DNA from: Roseibaca sp. Y0-43
GTDB taxonomy: Bacteria; Pseudomonadota; Alphaproteobacteria; Rhodobacterales; Rhodobacteraceae
DNA length: 64,000 bases
Assembly: GCF_020667835.1 (NCBI RefSeq)
Contig: NZ_JAFMPR010000006.1
Span: 1 to 64,000 of the forward strand
Reading direction: 5' to 3'
This document shows positions 43,200 to 53,538 of this stretch, piece by piece (position 1 is the first letter of the stretch; every line of letters starts with the position of its first letter). Made by a program: the position numbers and the translations under genes. The notes under the pieces were generated by a model that made no database searches, was not told the origin of the DNA, and was given only the letters and a program-made list of their open reading frames with translations.

Positions 43200-44072
43200 T
43201 TATTCGCGCAGAAGGCCGCGCAGATAGGCACCATAGCCCGTTTTGGCATAGACATCGGCACGCGCCCGCAGACCATCGGGCGACAGCCAACCCCGTTCGA
43301 ACGCAATCTCTTCGGGGCATCCGACCTGTGTGCCTTGGCGGTCTTGCAGCGTGCGTACGAAATTCCCGGCATCCAGCAAACTGCCATGGGTTCCCGTATC
43401 CAGCCACGCATAGCCGCGTCCCATCGCCTCTACATTCAGTTTGCCATCGCGGCGGTAGGATTCCAGCAAATCCGCGATTTCCAACTCGCCACGGGGCGAG
43501 GGACGCACCGCGCGCGCCCGTTCCGGCGCGGTTTCATCCAGGAAATACAACCCCGTCACCGCATAATTCGATGGCGGCTTGGCGGGCTTTTCGATGATCT
43601 CGCGCACCGTGCCGTCGGGCGCAAAATCGACCACGCCATAACGTTCGGGATCGCTGACACGGTAGCCAAACACCGTGCCGCCCGACCGTGAATCAGCTTG
43701 GGCCATCTTGGCAGGCAAGCCGTGCCCGAAAAAGATATTGTCACCCAGCACCATGGCCGACGGCGCACCGGACAAGAAATCCTCGGCCAATATATAGGCC
43801 TGAGCCAGCCCCTCGGGCTTGGGCTGCACGATCCAGTCAAGCGCGATGCCCCATTGGCTGCCATCCCCCAAAAGGCGCTGGAACTGCGCCTGATCTTCAT
43901 CCGTGGTGATGACCGCGATCTCGCGGATGCCCGCCAGCATCAGCACCGACAGCGGGTAATAGATCATCGGCTTGTCATAGACTGGCATCAATTGCTTCGA
44001 CACGCCCTGTGTGATCGGCCACAGGCGTGACCCTGTGCCGCCGGCGAGGATGATCCCTTTACGCTGTGTCAT
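43200..44072 (-). CDS. rfbA: Glucose-1-phosphate thymidylyltransferase
   Basis: A 290-residue nucleotidyltransferase that makes dTDP-glucose. Signatures are KGIILAGGTGSRLWPIT at the nucleotide site, MIYYPLSVLMLAGIREI, GDNIFFGHGL and RGYAWLDTGTHGSLLDAGNF. Last of four dTDP-L-rhamnose genes; its ATG overlaps the rfbD stop by 4 bases. Confidence 0.96.
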   Translation of the reverse strand: MTQRKGIILAGGTGSRLWPITQGVSKQLMPVYDKPMIYYPLSVLMLAGIREIAVITTDEDQAQFQRLLGDGSQWGIALDWIVQPKPEGLAQAYILAEDFLSGAPSAMVLGDNIFFGHGLPAKMAQADSRSGGTVFGYRVSDPERYGVVDFAPDGTVREIIEKPAKPPSNYAVTGLYFLDETAPERARAVRPSPRGELEIADLLESYRRDGKLNVEAMGRGYAWLDTGTHGSLLDAGNFVRTLQDRQGTQVGCPEEIAFERGWLSPDGLRARADVYAKTGYGAYLRGLLRE

Positions 44073-44917
44073 TCTACTGCTCCAAGCTCGGCCAAAACCT
44101 GCGCCACGCCCGCACGCCAGTCGGGGCGCGACAGGCCAAACCGGGCAAGCGACGTGCAATCCATGCGCGAATTCAACGGGCGGCGCGCGGGGGTGGGGTA
44201 ATCAGAGGACGGAATGTCGTTTATCCGGCACGCCAGCCCCGCCTGCGCCATGATCTCGCGCGCGAAGCCCGCCCAGCTTGTGTCGGGCGCGCCTGCGAAA
44301 TGGTAGATACCAGATTTCTCCGGCGCGGACTGCAACTGGTCCAAGATGGTCAGGCACGCGCCTGCGATGTCTTGCGCGGGCGTCGGCCCTCCGATCTGGT
44401 CCGCAACCACATTCAGCGCATCGCGCTCGCGCGCCAGACGCAGCATGGTTTTCAGGAAGTTCGCCCCATGCGCCGAGAACACCCAGGATGTGCGCAAGAT
44501 GGCATAGGTGCCGCCAGCCTGCGCCACGCCTTCTTCGCCCAGCAGTTTGGACCGCCCATAAGCGCCCAGCGGCGCAGGCGGGTGGTCGGGCGCAAAGGGG
44601 GCGTCCCCGGCACCGTCGAACACGTAATCGGTCGAGATATGCACCAAGGGCACCCCAAGGCGCGCAGCAGCCTGCGCCATGGCGGCAGGGGCTTCGCCAT
44701 TCACAAGGGTCGCGAGCGCCTCGTCCTCTTCGGCGCGGTCTACGGCCGTGTAGGCAGCGGCATTGATGATCCCGCTGGGCCGCAGATCAAGGATCAGGTG
44801 ACGGCACGCGGCCGCATCGGCCAAATCGGCCCGGTCCCGGCCCACACAGAGCGCATCCGGCGCGGCGCGGGCGATCTCGGTCGCCACCTGCCCGGTTTTG
44901 CCAAAGACAAGGATCAT
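44069..44917 (-). CDS. rfbD: dTDP-4-dehydrorhamnose reductase
   Basis: A 282-residue SDR-type enzyme that reduces dTDP-4-keto-rhamnose to dTDP-L-rhamnose. It starts [18 protein letters not shown] (NAD(P) loop) and shows the STDYVFDG segment, the catalytic YGRSKLLGE, and [21 protein letters not shown] 44917 is preferred. It overlaps rfbB upstream and rfbA downstream by 4 bases each. Confidence 0.95.
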   Translation of the reverse strand: MILVFGKTGQVATEIARAAPDALCVGRDRADLADAAACRHLILDLRPSGIINAAAYTAVDRAEEDEALATLVNGEAPAAMAQAAARLGVPLVHISTDYVFDGAGDAPFAPDHPPAPLGAYGRSKLLGEEGVAQAGGTYAILRTSWVFSAHGANFLKTMLRLARERDALNVVADQIGGPTPAQDIAGACLTILDQLQSAPEKSGIYHFAGAPDTSWAGFAREIMAQAGLACRINDIPSSDYPTPARRPLNSRMDCTSLARFGLSRPDWRAGVAQVLAELGAVE

Positions 44918-45957
44918 GCCTTGACCCCCAGCCGTTCGCCAACGCCCGCGCGGTTTTGCAGCGCGCGCCACCAGTCCTCGTTGGCCAGATACCAGTCCAC
45001 GGTCCGCGCCAGCCCCTCTTCCACGGTCACAGACGGGCGCCAGCCCAGTTCCGTGCGAATGCGCGTCGGGTCAATGGCATAGCGCGCGTCATGGCCGGGG
45101 CGGTCGGGGACAAAACTGATCTGGTCGGCATAGCTGCCCTGTGGCTTGGGGCGTTTTTCGTCCAGAATAGCGCAGAGCGTTTGTACCAATTGCAGGTTCG
45201 TGCGCTCGTTCTCGCCGCCGATATTGTAGCTGCGCCCAATCGCACCCTTCTCGACCACCAGCAACAGCGCGTCGGCGTGATCCTCGACAAACAGCCAGTC
45301 GCGCACGTTGGACCCGTCGCCATAGATCGGCAGGGGTTTGCCCGCCAAAGCGTTCAGGATGATGACCGGGATCAGCTTTTCGGGGAAGTGATACGGGCCG
45401 TAATTGTTCGAGCAATTGGTCAGCACCACCGGCAGGCCATAGGTATGGTGCCACGCCTGCACCAGATGATCGCTTGCCGCCTTGCTGGCGGAATAAGGGC
45501 TGCGCGGGTCGTATGGGGTTTCTTCGGTGAACTGCCCCGTCGCGCCAAGGCTGCCGAAGACCTCATCCGTGCTGATATGGTGAAAGCGGAAGCTTTCGGG
45601 ACGGCCACGGCCCACCCAATAGGCGCGCGCGGCTTCCAGAAGCGTGTAGGTGCCGGTGATATTCGTTTCAATAAACGTGCCCGGACCGTCGATAGAACGG
45701 TCCACATGGCTTTCGGCGGCCAGATGCATGATAGCATCGGGCTGGTGCTGCGCCAGGATGCGGTCCATCGCTGTTCGGTCGCAAATGTCTGCGTGCTCGA
45801 AATGGTAAAGCGGGCTGTTTGCCACAGGTGCCACATTGTCCAGACAGGCGGCATAGGTCAGCGCGTCCAGATTGACGACCTCATGCCCACGCGACACCGC
45901 CAGACGCACCACAGCAGAGCCGATAAACCCTGCCCCACCCGTAACCAATAGCTTCAT
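44914..45957 (-). CDS. rfbB: dTDP-glucose 4,6-dehydratase
   Basis: A 347-residue SDR enzyme that converts dTDP-glucose to the 4-keto-6-deoxy sugar. Visible are [47 protein letters not shown], the catalytic [15 protein letters not shown], and the nucleotide-binding [17 protein letters not shown]. Second in the rfbC-B-D-A operon. Confidence 0.97.
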   Translation of the reverse strand: MKLLVTGGAGFIGSAVVRLAVSRGHEVVNLDALTYAACLDNVAPVANSPLYHFEHADICDRTAMDRILAQHQPDAIMHLAAESHVDRSIDGPGTFIETNITGTYTLLEAARAYWVGRGRPESFRFHHISTDEVFGSLGATGQFTEETPYDPRSPYSASKAASDHLVQAWHHTYGLPVVLTNCSNNYGPYHFPEKLIPVIILNALAGKPLPIYGDGSNVRDWLFVEDHADALLLVVEKGAIGRSYNIGGENERTNLQLVQTLCAILDEKRPKPQGSYADQISFVPDRPGHDARYAIDPTRIRTELGWRPSVTVEEGLARTVDWYLANEDWWRALQNRAGVGERLGVKA

Positions 45958-45966
45958 AACCCGGCA

Positions 45967-46524
45967 CTACCCTTCATACACAAATGGCGATTCGAATGCG
46001 TCGAACGGTGTTGCAGCGGCGTCCTTGTCCGACAAAACCGGGTCAGAGACGCCCCAGTCTATGCCCAGACTGCTCCACAATACGGCCCCGTCGCATTCGG
46101 GCGCGTAATAATCCGTGCATTTGTAGTTAATTTCGGTATCCGGCAAAAGCGTGACGAAGCCGTGCAGAAATCCGGGCGGCACCCAAAGCTGGCGACCGTT
46201 CTGCTCGGTCAGTTCTTCGGCCACCCATTGGCCGTAGCGGGGCGAGCCGCGGCGCGCATCCACCGCAACGTCCAGAAGCGCCCCGCGCGCGCAGCGCACC
46301 AGCTTGCCCTGGGCATGGGGCGGGCGTTGGAAATGCAGCCCCCGAAGCGTGCCGACCTGCGCCGACATGGAATGATTGTCCTGCACGAATTCCGGCAGGT
46401 CCAGCCCGGCCCCGGAGAGGGTTTTCTTGTTCCAGCTTTCGCTGAACCAGCCCCGCGCGTCGCCAAAGCGGCGCGGGGTAATCAGTTTCACCTCTGGCAA
46501 GGCGGTTGGCGTGATCTCGACCAT
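45967..46524 (-). CDS. rfbC: dTDP-4-dehydrorhamnose 3,5-epimerase
   Basis: A 185-residue cupin epimerase. Signatures are RFGDARGWFSESWNKK, FVQDNHSMS, TLRGLHFQRPPHAQGKLV (catalytic His), WVPPGFLHGFVTL and CTDYYAPECDGAVLWS (catalytic Tyr). First gene of the dTDP-L-rhamnose operon. No glycosyltransferase or polymer genes flank the operon, so the use of the rhamnose is not shown here. Confidence 0.96.
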   Translation of the reverse strand: MVEITPTALPEVKLITPRRFGDARGWFSESWNKKTLSGAGLDLPEFVQDNHSMSAQVGTLRGLHFQRPPHAQGKLVRCARGALLDVAVDARRGSPRYGQWVAEELTEQNGRQLWVPPGFLHGFVTLLPDTEINYKCTDYYAPECDGAVLWSSLGIDWGVSDPVLSDKDAAATPFDAFESPFVYEG

Positions 46525-46590
46525 ATGCGGCTCCGGCGTGGTTATGAAACCGGGCTAAAGCCCATCGACGCATATGTCGAGTGTTTGCCG

Positions 46591-49011
46591 CTATCCGCGC
46601 AAGCTGCCGCCCGTGGCTTTTTCAACCTTGGCCACGATCTTGGCGCCTACGGCGTCAATCTCTTCATCGGTCAGGGTTTTGTCGCCGGGTTGCAGACGCA
46701 CGGCAATCGCCAGCGACTTGCGGCCCTCGCCAAGTTGGGCGGCGGCCTTGTCGCCGGTGAATTCGTCGAAGACCTGCACATCCGCGATCAGTGCCTTGTC
46801 GGCCCCCATCGCGGCGTTGACGACCTGCGCAGCCTCGACGCCGGCATCCAGCACGAAAGCGAAATCGCGTTCGACCGCTTGCAGGCGATTGCCCGACAGC
46901 GCGCCGCGGGCGGTTTTGCGCGCCTTCGGCTGCGGCGGGTTTTCCACCAGCACGGTCAGGGCCATGACGGCCCCTTTCAGCCCATAGTGGCGGATTATGC
47001 GTGGATGCACCTCGCCAAACAGCGCCAGCGGCAGTTTCGGGCCAAGCGACATGACGCCCGCACGCCCCGGATGGAACCAGTCGGGCAGGTTGCGGGTGAT
47101 CTGCATCTTGGCGGGCGCGCCGATGGCGGCCAGAACCGCCTCTGCATCGGCTTTAGCGTCATACAGGTCCACCGCGCGGCGGCTGCCGAACGGATCGCGG
47201 CCTGCATTCGCCCCGACCAGAATGGCCGTCGCGTGGACATGCTGCTCGCCCGGTTCGCCACCGTTGAACGCCGCGCCGACTTCGAACAGGGCCAGATCCA
47301 TCACGCCACGGGCCTGATTGCGCGCGGCGGCTTGCAACAGCCCCGGCAACAGGTCGGGGCGCAGATGCGTCATCTCCGAGCTGATCGGGTTTTGCAGCTT
47401 GGTCGCGTCCGCCCCGCCCCCGAACAGCGCGGCGCTGTCCGCGTCGATAAAGCTATAGGTCACGCATTCATTGTAGCCCAAGCCGGCCAAAGCCCGGCGC
47501 GCCGCGCGTTCACGCAGTTGCAACGGCGTCAGAATGGCCCGCGGGACGCCCGCTTGCGGGCGCGGCAAGGGTTGGGCTTGCAGCTTGGTCAGCGAGGCCA
47601 CCCGCGCGATTTCTTCGACCAGATCGGCAGAGCCCAGCACATCGGGCCGCCAGCTGGGCGGGCTGGCCTGATCGCCGTTCAGGGTGAAGCCCAGCGCTTC
47701 CAGCGTTGCGCGCTGATCTGCTTCGGGAATGTCCATACCGACGAGCGACGCCACGCGGCCCGCGTCAAACGCATAGCTGCGCGCGGTGTCGGGGATCGCG
47801 CCATCGACCACGACCTCGGACGGCACGCCGCCGCATAGGTCCATCACCATGCGCGTGGCCAGTTCCAGACCGTCCAGCGTGAAGGCCGGGTCCACACCAC
47901 GCTCGAACCGGTAGCGGGCGTCGGAATTGATTTTCAGCGCGCGGCCCGTGGCGGCAATGGTGATCGGGTCCCAATAGGCGGATTCGATGAAGACATCGAC
48001 GGTGCCGTCCGAACAGCCAGATGCCGCGCCGCCCATGATACCGGCCAGGCTTTCCACGCCCTGATCGTCGGAAATGGCCATCTGGCCCGCGCCAAGGGTG
48101 TAGGTCTTGTCATCGAGCGCGAGGAATTCCTCGCCGCCCGCGGCGGGATGAATGCGCAGGGCACCTTTCACTTTGGCCGCGTCGAACACATGCAACGGGC
48201 GATTCAGGTCGAAGGTGAAGAAATTGGTAATGTCCACCAGCGCCGAGATCGGACGCAGGCCGATCGCGCGCAACCGCTTTTGCAGCCAATCGGGCGAGGG
48301 ACCGTTCTTCACGCCCCGCACCACGCGACCCGCGAAGATGGGGCAACCCTTTTCCTTCAGCGCGGGCGCGATTTCCACGCCGATGGGGCACGGGAATGTG
48401 CCTGCCACGGGGTCAATTGCCAAGGGCTTCAGCTTGCCCAAACCCCGCGCGGCCAGATCGCGCGCAATGCCGCGCACGCCCAGCGCATCGGGGCGGTTGG
48501 GGGTGATCGCGATGTCGATCACCGGGTCATTCAGACCGGCATAGTCGATATACCGCACGCCAAGCGGCGCATCCGCTGGCAGGTCGATGATCCCGTCATG
48601 GTCATCCGAAAGTTCCAGTTCCCGCTCGGAGCACAGCATCCCGTTGCTGGCCTGACCGCGAATGACGCCCGGTTTCAGATCGACCCCGGTGCCCGGCACA
48701 TGTGTGCCCACGGGCGCGAAGACACCCACCAACCCAGTGCGGGCATTCGGCGCGCCGCAAACGACCTGCACCTCTTCCGAGGGGGCATCGGGGCCGTTTG
48801 GCCACGCCTCGACCCGGCACAGGCGCAGGCGGTCGGCATCGGGGTGCTGGACGGCCTCGATCACGCGCGCGATGGTGAATGCGCCCAAGCTGGCGGCGGG
48901 GTCCGTCACCTCTTCCACTTCCAGCCCCAGATCGGTCAGCGCATACAGCACCTCTTCCAGAGTGGCTGTCGTCTCCAGATGGTCCTTCAACCAGGACATG
49001 GTGAATTTCAT
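46591..49011 (-). CDS. pheT: Phenylalanyl-tRNA synthetase beta subunit
   Basis: An 806-residue subunit with the N-terminal tRNA-binding domain (FTIARVIEAVQHPDADRLRLCRVE), the B3/B4 editing region, B5 (IARVASLTKL and neighbours) and the C-terminal FDX-ACB anticodon-binding domain (VERDFAFVLDAGVEAAQVVNAA to the end). The alpha subunit gene pheS is not beside it: upstream is trcR. Separation of pheS and pheT is common in alphaproteobacteria. Confidence 0.97.
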   Translation of the reverse strand: MKFTMSWLKDHLETTATLEEVLYALTDLGLEVEEVTDPAASLGAFTIARVIEAVQHPDADRLRLCRVEAWPNGPDAPSEEVQVVCGAPNARTGLVGVFAPVGTHVPGTGVDLKPGVIRGQASNGMLCSERELELSDDHDGIIDLPADAPLGVRYIDYAGLNDPVIDIAITPNRPDALGVRGIARDLAARGLGKLKPLAIDPVAGTFPCPIGVEIAPALKEKGCPIFAGRVVRGVKNGPSPDWLQKRLRAIGLRPISALVDITNFFTFDLNRPLHVFDAAKVKGALRIHPAAGGEEFLALDDKTYTLGAGQMAISDDQGVESLAGIMGGAASGCSDGTVDVFIESAYWDPITIAATGRALKINSDARYRFERGVDPAFTLDGLELATRMVMDLCGGVPSEVVVDGAIPDTARSYAFDAGRVASLVGMDIPEADQRATLEALGFTLNGDQASPPSWRPDVLGSADLVEEIARVASLTKLQAQPLPRPQAGVPRAILTPLQLRERAARRALAGLGYNECVTYSFIDADSAALFGGGADATKLQNPISSEMTHLRPDLLPGLLQAAARNQARGVMDLALFEVGAAFNGGEPGEQHVHATAILVGANAGRDPFGSRRAVDLYDAKADAEAVLAAIGAPAKMQITRNLPDWFHPGRAGVMSLGPKLPLALFGEVHPRIIRHYGLKGAVMALTVLVENPPQPKARKTARGALSGNRLQAVERDFAFVLDAGVEAAQVVNAAMGADKALIADVQVFDEFTGDKAAAQLGEGRKSLAIAVRLQPGDKTLTDEEIDAVGAKIVAKVEKATGGSLRG

Positions 49012-49081
49012 GGGTCCGTCCCCGGCCTGTTAGTCTGTTGCCGCCCCCGCCTAGCGCGAAACGGGGGCAGGGAAAAGCCGA

Positions 49082-49852
49082 TCAGCGCGATGCGCGGTCG
49101 TCGCCGTCGTCATCTTCGTCATCGTCGGGCAGGTTGAAGAAACTGTCCGCGTCGGAATAATCGGCAGAGGATTTCTGCTCGTCCTCTTCCGATTTCAGAT
49201 CGCTGACCGTGAAATTCTCCAGCCCGGCGATGCCGGCGGGCATTTTCGGTTCTGCATCCATCTCCAGCGACTGCTCGGTCGAGACGAGCTTGCGGCGCTC
49301 TTCATCGGACATGACGCGGCCTTCCTTGGCCAGTTTCTCGGCGGCCTTGCGCACTTCCTTGTCCAGTTCGGATTGCTTGCACAGGCCCAGCGCCACCGGG
49401 TCGATGGGTTGCAGATTGGCAATGTTCCAATGTGTGCGCTCGCGGATGGCGGCAATGGTGGAATTCGTTGTGCCGACAAGGCGACGGATCTGCGCATCGG
49501 CCAATTCCGGGTGGAACTTGACCAGCCACAAGATGGATGCGGGACGGTCCTGACGCTTGGACAGCGGCGTGTAGCGCGGGCCACGGCGCTTTTCCTCGCC
49601 TTCGGCGGCGGGGTTGTATTTCAGCTTCAGCGCGTAACGGGGGTCTTTCTCGCCGCGCTCGATCTCGATCGGGTCAAGCTGGTTATTGGCGATCGGGTCG
49701 AAGCCCTTCACGCCGCCCGCGACATCGCCATCGGCAATGCCCTGCACTTCCAATTCGTGCAGGCCGCAGAAATCCGCGATCTGCTTGAAGCTGAGCGTGG
49801 TGTTGTCCACCAGCCACACGGCGGTGGCCTTGGCCATAAGCGGTTTCGACAT
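49082..49852 (-). CDS. trcR: Transcription regulator TrcR (DUF1013)
   Basis: A 256-residue DUF1013 protein found throughout alphaproteobacteria. The Caulobacter homologue TrcR was reported to travel with RNA polymerase and to influence the cell cycle. The conserved part is MAKATAVWLVDNTTLSFKQIADFCGLHELEVQGIADGD, then GFDPIANNQLD, RYTPLSKRQDRPASILWLVK, and HWNIANLQPIDPVALGLC. The C-terminus is a disordered acidic tail (NLPDDDEDDDGDDRASR). ATG 49852 is preferred over a longer frame that lacks similarity. Upstream of pheT by 70 bases. Confidence 0.9.
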   Translation of the reverse strand: MSKPLMAKATAVWLVDNTTLSFKQIADFCGLHELEVQGIADGDVAGGVKGFDPIANNQLDPIEIERGEKDPRYALKLKYNPAAEGEEKRRGPRYTPLSKRQDRPASILWLVKFHPELADAQIRRLVGTTNSTIAAIRERTHWNIANLQPIDPVALGLCKQSELDKEVRKAAEKLAKEGRVMSDEERRKLVSTEQSLEMDAEPKMPAGIAGLENFTVSDLKSEEDEQKSSADYSDADSFFNLPDDDEDDDGDDRASR

Positions 49853-50001
49853 GAGCGACGCTCCTGTATCTGGTAAGCGCTGCGCGTGACGCGCGCGCAT
49901 GGGTTATCACGTGCCGGGAACCGGCTGCAGGGGGCCCTGCACTCCTCGCTATCGGGGGATGGTGGCGTTATAGCCAAGTCGGGCTGCAAGGGGAAGGGCA
50001 A

Positions 50002-50658
50002 ATGCAAAAGCTGTTTCGCAAGGCTTTGGGCGTTCTGGCAGTGGGTCTGGTGGCCGGGGGCTACCTGCTGGTGGACCGCGCCGACAGCCGCGAGCGGGGG
50101 GATTACTACCTGCTGGCGCTAAGCTGGGTGCCCAGCTGGTGCGAGGCCGAAGGCGACGCACGCGATGCCGCGTCCTGCGACACAGATGCGGGCTGGCAGG
50201 TGCACGGGCTTTGGCCACAATATGAGGATGGCGGCTGGCCCGAATTCTGCGAAACCGACGCCCGCGACCCCAGCCGCGCCCAGACCGCGGCGATGGCCGA
50301 CATCATGGGCGATGGCGGTCTGGCGTGGTATCAGTGGAAAAAACATGGCCGATGCAGCGGGCTTAGCCCCGAGGTCTATTTCAAGGCCACCCGCTACGCG
50401 TTCGAGCGGCTGACATGGCCCGCCGCGCTGGCAGAGGTCAACCGCGAGACCCGCACCTCGCCCGACACGATCGAAGCGATTTTCCGCGAGGCCAACCCGG
50501 AATACGGTCCCGACATGGTGATCGCGACCTGCCGCGAGGGCAACCTTCAGGAGTTGCGCCTGTGCCTTGGGCCGGACCTGTCCCCGCGAGATTGCGGCGA
50601 GGATGTGCTGGAACGCGCCTGCCGCGCGCGACAGGTTACGTTGCCACCCCAAAGATAA
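50002..50658 (+). CDS. Ribonuclease T2 family protein
   Basis: A 218-residue secreted RNase. The N-terminus has a signal or anchor segment (KALGVLAVGLVAGGYLLV). Both active-site boxes are complete: CAS-1 WQVHGLWPQY (His68) and CAS-2 WKKHGRCS (His115), with paired cysteines as in other members. Bacterial T2 enzymes act in the periplasm or outside the cell on RNA for nutrition or turnover. Confidence 0.93.
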   Translation: MQKLFRKALGVLAVGLVAGGYLLVDRADSRERGDYYLLALSWVPSWCEAEGDARDAASCDTDAGWQVHGLWPQYEDGGWPEFCETDARDPSRAQTAAMADIMGDGGLAWYQWKKHGRCSGLSPEVYFKATRYAFERLTWPAALAEVNRETRTSPDTIEAIFREANPEYGPDMVIATCREGNLQELRLCLGPDLSPRDCGEDVLERACRARQVTLPPQR

Positions 50659-50706
50659 GGCGGGCGGCACAGGCCACCCGCAGTCACATCGCACGATGCC
50701 TGCGCA

Positions 50707-51099
50707 TCAGGAGTTGCTCGATCCCGGACCGATCCGTTCGATCCCCTCCAGCCCGGTCTGGCGCGTCCAGTTGCCCTCCATCCAGTTGGAGAACGTGTCT
50801 GCAATGAGGATGCTGTAAGGGCCGGGGGCCACGGCCTGTTCCATCAATCCGCCCGGCGACAAATGCGCCGCCAATGGCGAGACGATCAACTCATACCCCG
50901 GAACCCCGACCTGAGAGATCAGGAAGGCCTTGAGCAAGAACATCAGAATGCCAAGCGCCGCGAAATAGCGCACAACGCCCGCCGCGAATGCAACGCGGCG
51001 ATCCCGGCGGAGCGCTCGCAAGTTTGGGTTGGTCTTTAATTGATGCCGCAGAACCGCTTCGCGTCGCGCATCGAAATCAATCATCTGTTGAGGTGTCAT
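50707..51099 (-). CDS. Hypothetical membrane protein
   Basis: A 130-residue protein. A charged N-terminus (QQMIDFDARREAVLRHQLKTNPNLRALRRDRR) leads to one hydrophobic helix (YFAALGILMFLLKAFLIS). The C-terminal half (VSPLAAHLSPGGLMEQAVAPGPYSILIADTF) may be periplasmic. I do not recognise a family; Rhodobacterales genomes carry similar short proteins next to other genes. Confidence 0.55.
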   Translation of the reverse strand: MTPQQMIDFDARREAVLRHQLKTNPNLRALRRDRRVAFAAGVVRYFAALGILMFLLKAFLISQVGVPGYELIVSPLAAHLSPGGLMEQAVAPGPYSILIADTFSNWMEGNWTRQTGLEGIERIGPGSSNS

Positions 51100-51202
51100 A
51101 CCCGCTGACCTTGCTCTGCCTAACCCGATCCGATTCTTCGGACAGGTTAGATAAAACCAAGCAAATTAGGCACAACTTTGGCGTGAGACGGGCAATCCCG
51201 CG

Positions 51203-52072
51203 TCAGTCGCGTTTTAGGGTCAGCGTCGCCCAATCGCCGATATCTTCGCGATGCGCCAGCGTGAACCCTTCGGCAAGATAGGCGGCCAGAACCGTCTCCG
51301 CCTGCTCGACCAGAAGCCCCGACAGGATGGCATACCCCCCCTGCCCGACCATGCGCCCCATATCGGGCGCAAGCGCGATCAACGGGCCCATCAGGATATT
51401 GGCGAAAACCAGATCATAGGGGGCCGCGGCCTGCAATTCCGGGTGATCGAACCCGGTCGCTTCCAGACAGCGCACGCGCCCATCCAGACCGTTGGCCGTG
51501 ACATTCGCTTCGGCCACGTCGACAGCGATGGCGTCGATATCGCTGGCCAGCACCGGGTCGGGCCAGATCTTGGCCGCGCCCATGGCCAGAACGGCGGTGC
51601 CGCAGCCAATATCGGCGACGCGCTTGCCCCGGAACCCGGCCGAGTCCAGCCGGTCGAGCGCCCGCAAACACCCCAAGGTTGTGCCATGATGGCCCGTGCC
51701 AAAGGCCATGGCCGCCTCTATCAGCAGACCCACGCGGCCCTCGGGCAGCTTGTCGGCATCATGGCTGCCATAGACGAAGAAGCGCCCCGCCTCGACCGGC
51801 GAGAGGTCACGCTTGACCTTGGCCACCCAGTCGATTTCCGGCAGTTCGGATACGACGAACGCTTTCGCGCCAAAGGCTTGGGCCAGAAGTGTCAGCTCCA
51901 CATCGTCCGGCTGGTCGACGAAATAGCCGCCCACTTCCCAAAGCCCCGACCCGTCTTCCATTTCGAACACCCCCACGCCTGTGGGTTCCGGGTCCATGTT
52001 CTCCATCGCCTCGGACAGGGCATAGGCCGAAGCCTCGGAATTCAGGGTCGTGATCGCGGTAAAGGTGGGCAT
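51203..52072 (-). CDS. prmA: Ribosomal protein L11 methyltransferase
   Basis: A 289-residue enzyme that trimethylates lysines of ribosomal protein L11. The N-terminal substrate-binding domain (MPTFTAITTLNSEASAYALSEAME) is followed by the class I AdoMet fold: FGTGHHGTTLGCLRALD, KRVADIGCGTAVLAMGAAKI, VLASDIDAIAVDVA and APYDLVFANILMGPL (NxxxxxL). This is the full PrmA pattern. Confidence 0.95.
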   Translation of the reverse strand: MPTFTAITTLNSEASAYALSEAMENMDPEPTGVGVFEMEDGSGLWEVGGYFVDQPDDVELTLLAQAFGAKAFVVSELPEIDWVAKVKRDLSPVEAGRFFVYGSHDADKLPEGRVGLLIEAAMAFGTGHHGTTLGCLRALDRLDSAGFRGKRVADIGCGTAVLAMGAAKIWPDPVLASDIDAIAVDVAEANVTANGLDGRVRCLEATGFDHPELQAAAPYDLVFANILMGPLIALAPDMGRMVGQGGYAILSGLLVEQAETVLAAYLAEGFTLAHREDIGDWATLTLKRD

Positions 52073-52153
52073 GGACGTGCTTTCAAGCCAAGACAGATGC
52101 CGCCGCGATACAGGCGGCCTTGCGCCGGGTCAAGCAGCGCAGGGCCGTGCGTG

Positions 52154-52807
52154 TCAGACCGACAGGCCGATGGGGCAACTCACCCCCGTGCCGCCAATCC
52201 CGCAATAGCCGTTCGGGTTCTTGTGCAGGTATTGCTGGTGGTAATCCTCTGCATAGTAGAACTCTGGCGCGGGCAGGATTTCGGTGGTGATCGCACCGTA
52301 GCCAGCTTGCGCCAAGCGCGGCGCATAAGCGTCGCGGCTGGCGGTCGCGGCGGCCAGTTGGGCGTCATCATAGGTATAGATGCCAGAGCGATATTGCGTG
52401 CCCCGATCATTGCCCTGCCGCATCCCTTGGGTCGGGTCGTGCCCTTCCCAAAACTTGGCAAGCAGGCCTTCGTAACTGATGACCGCCGGATCAAAGATCA
52501 CGCGCACCACCTCATTATGCCCGGTCTGGCCGGTGCACACCTCTTGATAGGTGGGGTTCGGGGTGAAACCGCCCGCGTAGCCCACCATGGTCAGCCACAC
52601 GCCGGGCGTCTGCCAGAAAATCCGCTCGACACCCCAGAAACAGCCCATGCCGAACATGGCCTGCGCCATGCCCTCTGGCACCGCTGCCTTCAGCGGGAGG
52701 CCTGAAATCGCGTGGCGTTCAGCGGTGGCGATGGGCGAGGGTCGCCCCGGCAACGCCTGCGCGGCGTCGATCATCTGGGTTTTCTTGGGGCTGAAGCCGA
52801 ACATCAC
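52154..52807 (-). CDS. msrA: Peptide methionine sulfoxide reductase MsrA
   Basis: A 217-residue enzyme that repairs S-methionine sulfoxide. The catalytic Cys is in [15 protein letters not shown], and further signatures are [49 protein letters not shown] and the C-terminal EDYHQQYL. It starts at MMFGFSPKK; the second ATG is equally likely. Confidence 0.96.
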   Translation of the reverse strand: MMFGFSPKKTQMIDAAQALPGRPSPIATAERHAISGLPLKAAVPEGMAQAMFGMGCFWGVERIFWQTPGVWLTMVGYAGGFTPNPTYQEVCTGQTGHNEVVRVIFDPAVISYEGLLAKFWEGHDPTQGMRQGNDRGTQYRSGIYTYDDAQLAAATASRDAYAPRLAQAGYGAITTEILPAPEFYYAEDYHQQYLHKNPNGYCGIGGTGVSCPIGLSV

Positions 52808-52859
52808 GCTCTCCTATTTGCTAAGGGTGAAGATATGCCAGCTTGGAAAAAGCGCAAGA

Positions 52860-53465
52860 TCACTCGCCGGGTCGTGACAGGCTGAACACGTCACGCACCA
52901 CGGCGTAATCGCGGTAGCCGCAGCGCGCCAGCGGCTGGAAGCGGGTGATGTCGAACTGCCCGTCCACAATGCAATCGTCGCGCAGATGCACGCCGACCAC
53001 CTCGCCCACGACAAGGAAATTCGCGGACCCCTCCAGCTTTATGATCTGACGCATCTCGCATTCCAGCGCGGCGGGCGCGCCCGCCACGCGCGAGGCGGCG
53101 ATCACACGGCACTCTTCGCGGGCAATTCCAGCATGGTCGAATTCATCCACCTCGCGCGGCCATGGGCCAGAGCTTTGGTTCATCGCATCGCGCGCAGCGT
53201 ATTCCACCACGTTCACGCAAAACACGCCCGTTTCGCGAATATTGGCGACAGAATCCTTGGTGCCGTCGCGGTCCGGCTTGGCGCTGGTGGACGCGAACAT
53301 CACCTGTGGCGGCGTATAGGCCACCGCGTTGAAAAACGAATAGGGCGCAAGATTGTCCTGCCCATCTGCACCACGGGTCGAGATCCAGCCAATCGGGCGC
53401 GGGGCGACGATGGCATTGAACGGGTTATGCGGCAGACCGTGGCCTGTCTTGGGCTGGTAGAACAT
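52860..53465 (-). CDS. Flavin reductase family protein (FMN-binding)
   Basis: A 201-residue flavoprotein. It begins MFYQPKTGHGLPHNPFNAIVAPRPIGWIST, a hallmark of the family that includes HpaC-like reductases, then LAPYSFFNAVAYTPPQVMFAS (flavin contact) and CVNVVEYAARDAMN. It reduces free FMN or FAD for an unidentified partner monooxygenase, or has another role; no oxygenase is beside it. Confidence 0.88.
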   Translation of the reverse strand: MFYQPKTGHGLPHNPFNAIVAPRPIGWISTRGADGQDNLAPYSFFNAVAYTPPQVMFASTSAKPDRDGTKDSVANIRETGVFCVNVVEYAARDAMNQSSGPWPREVDEFDHAGIAREECRVIAASRVAGAPAALECEMRQIIKLEGSANFLVVGEVVGVHLRDDCIVDGQFDITRFQPLARCGYRDYAVVRDVFSLSRPGE

Positions 53466-53538
53466 GGCGATTTTCCTTTGGTTTGCGCATTACCTAGTGC
53501 CATGCTAACCGCGCGGCCAGACCATGCGGGATGGGCCC

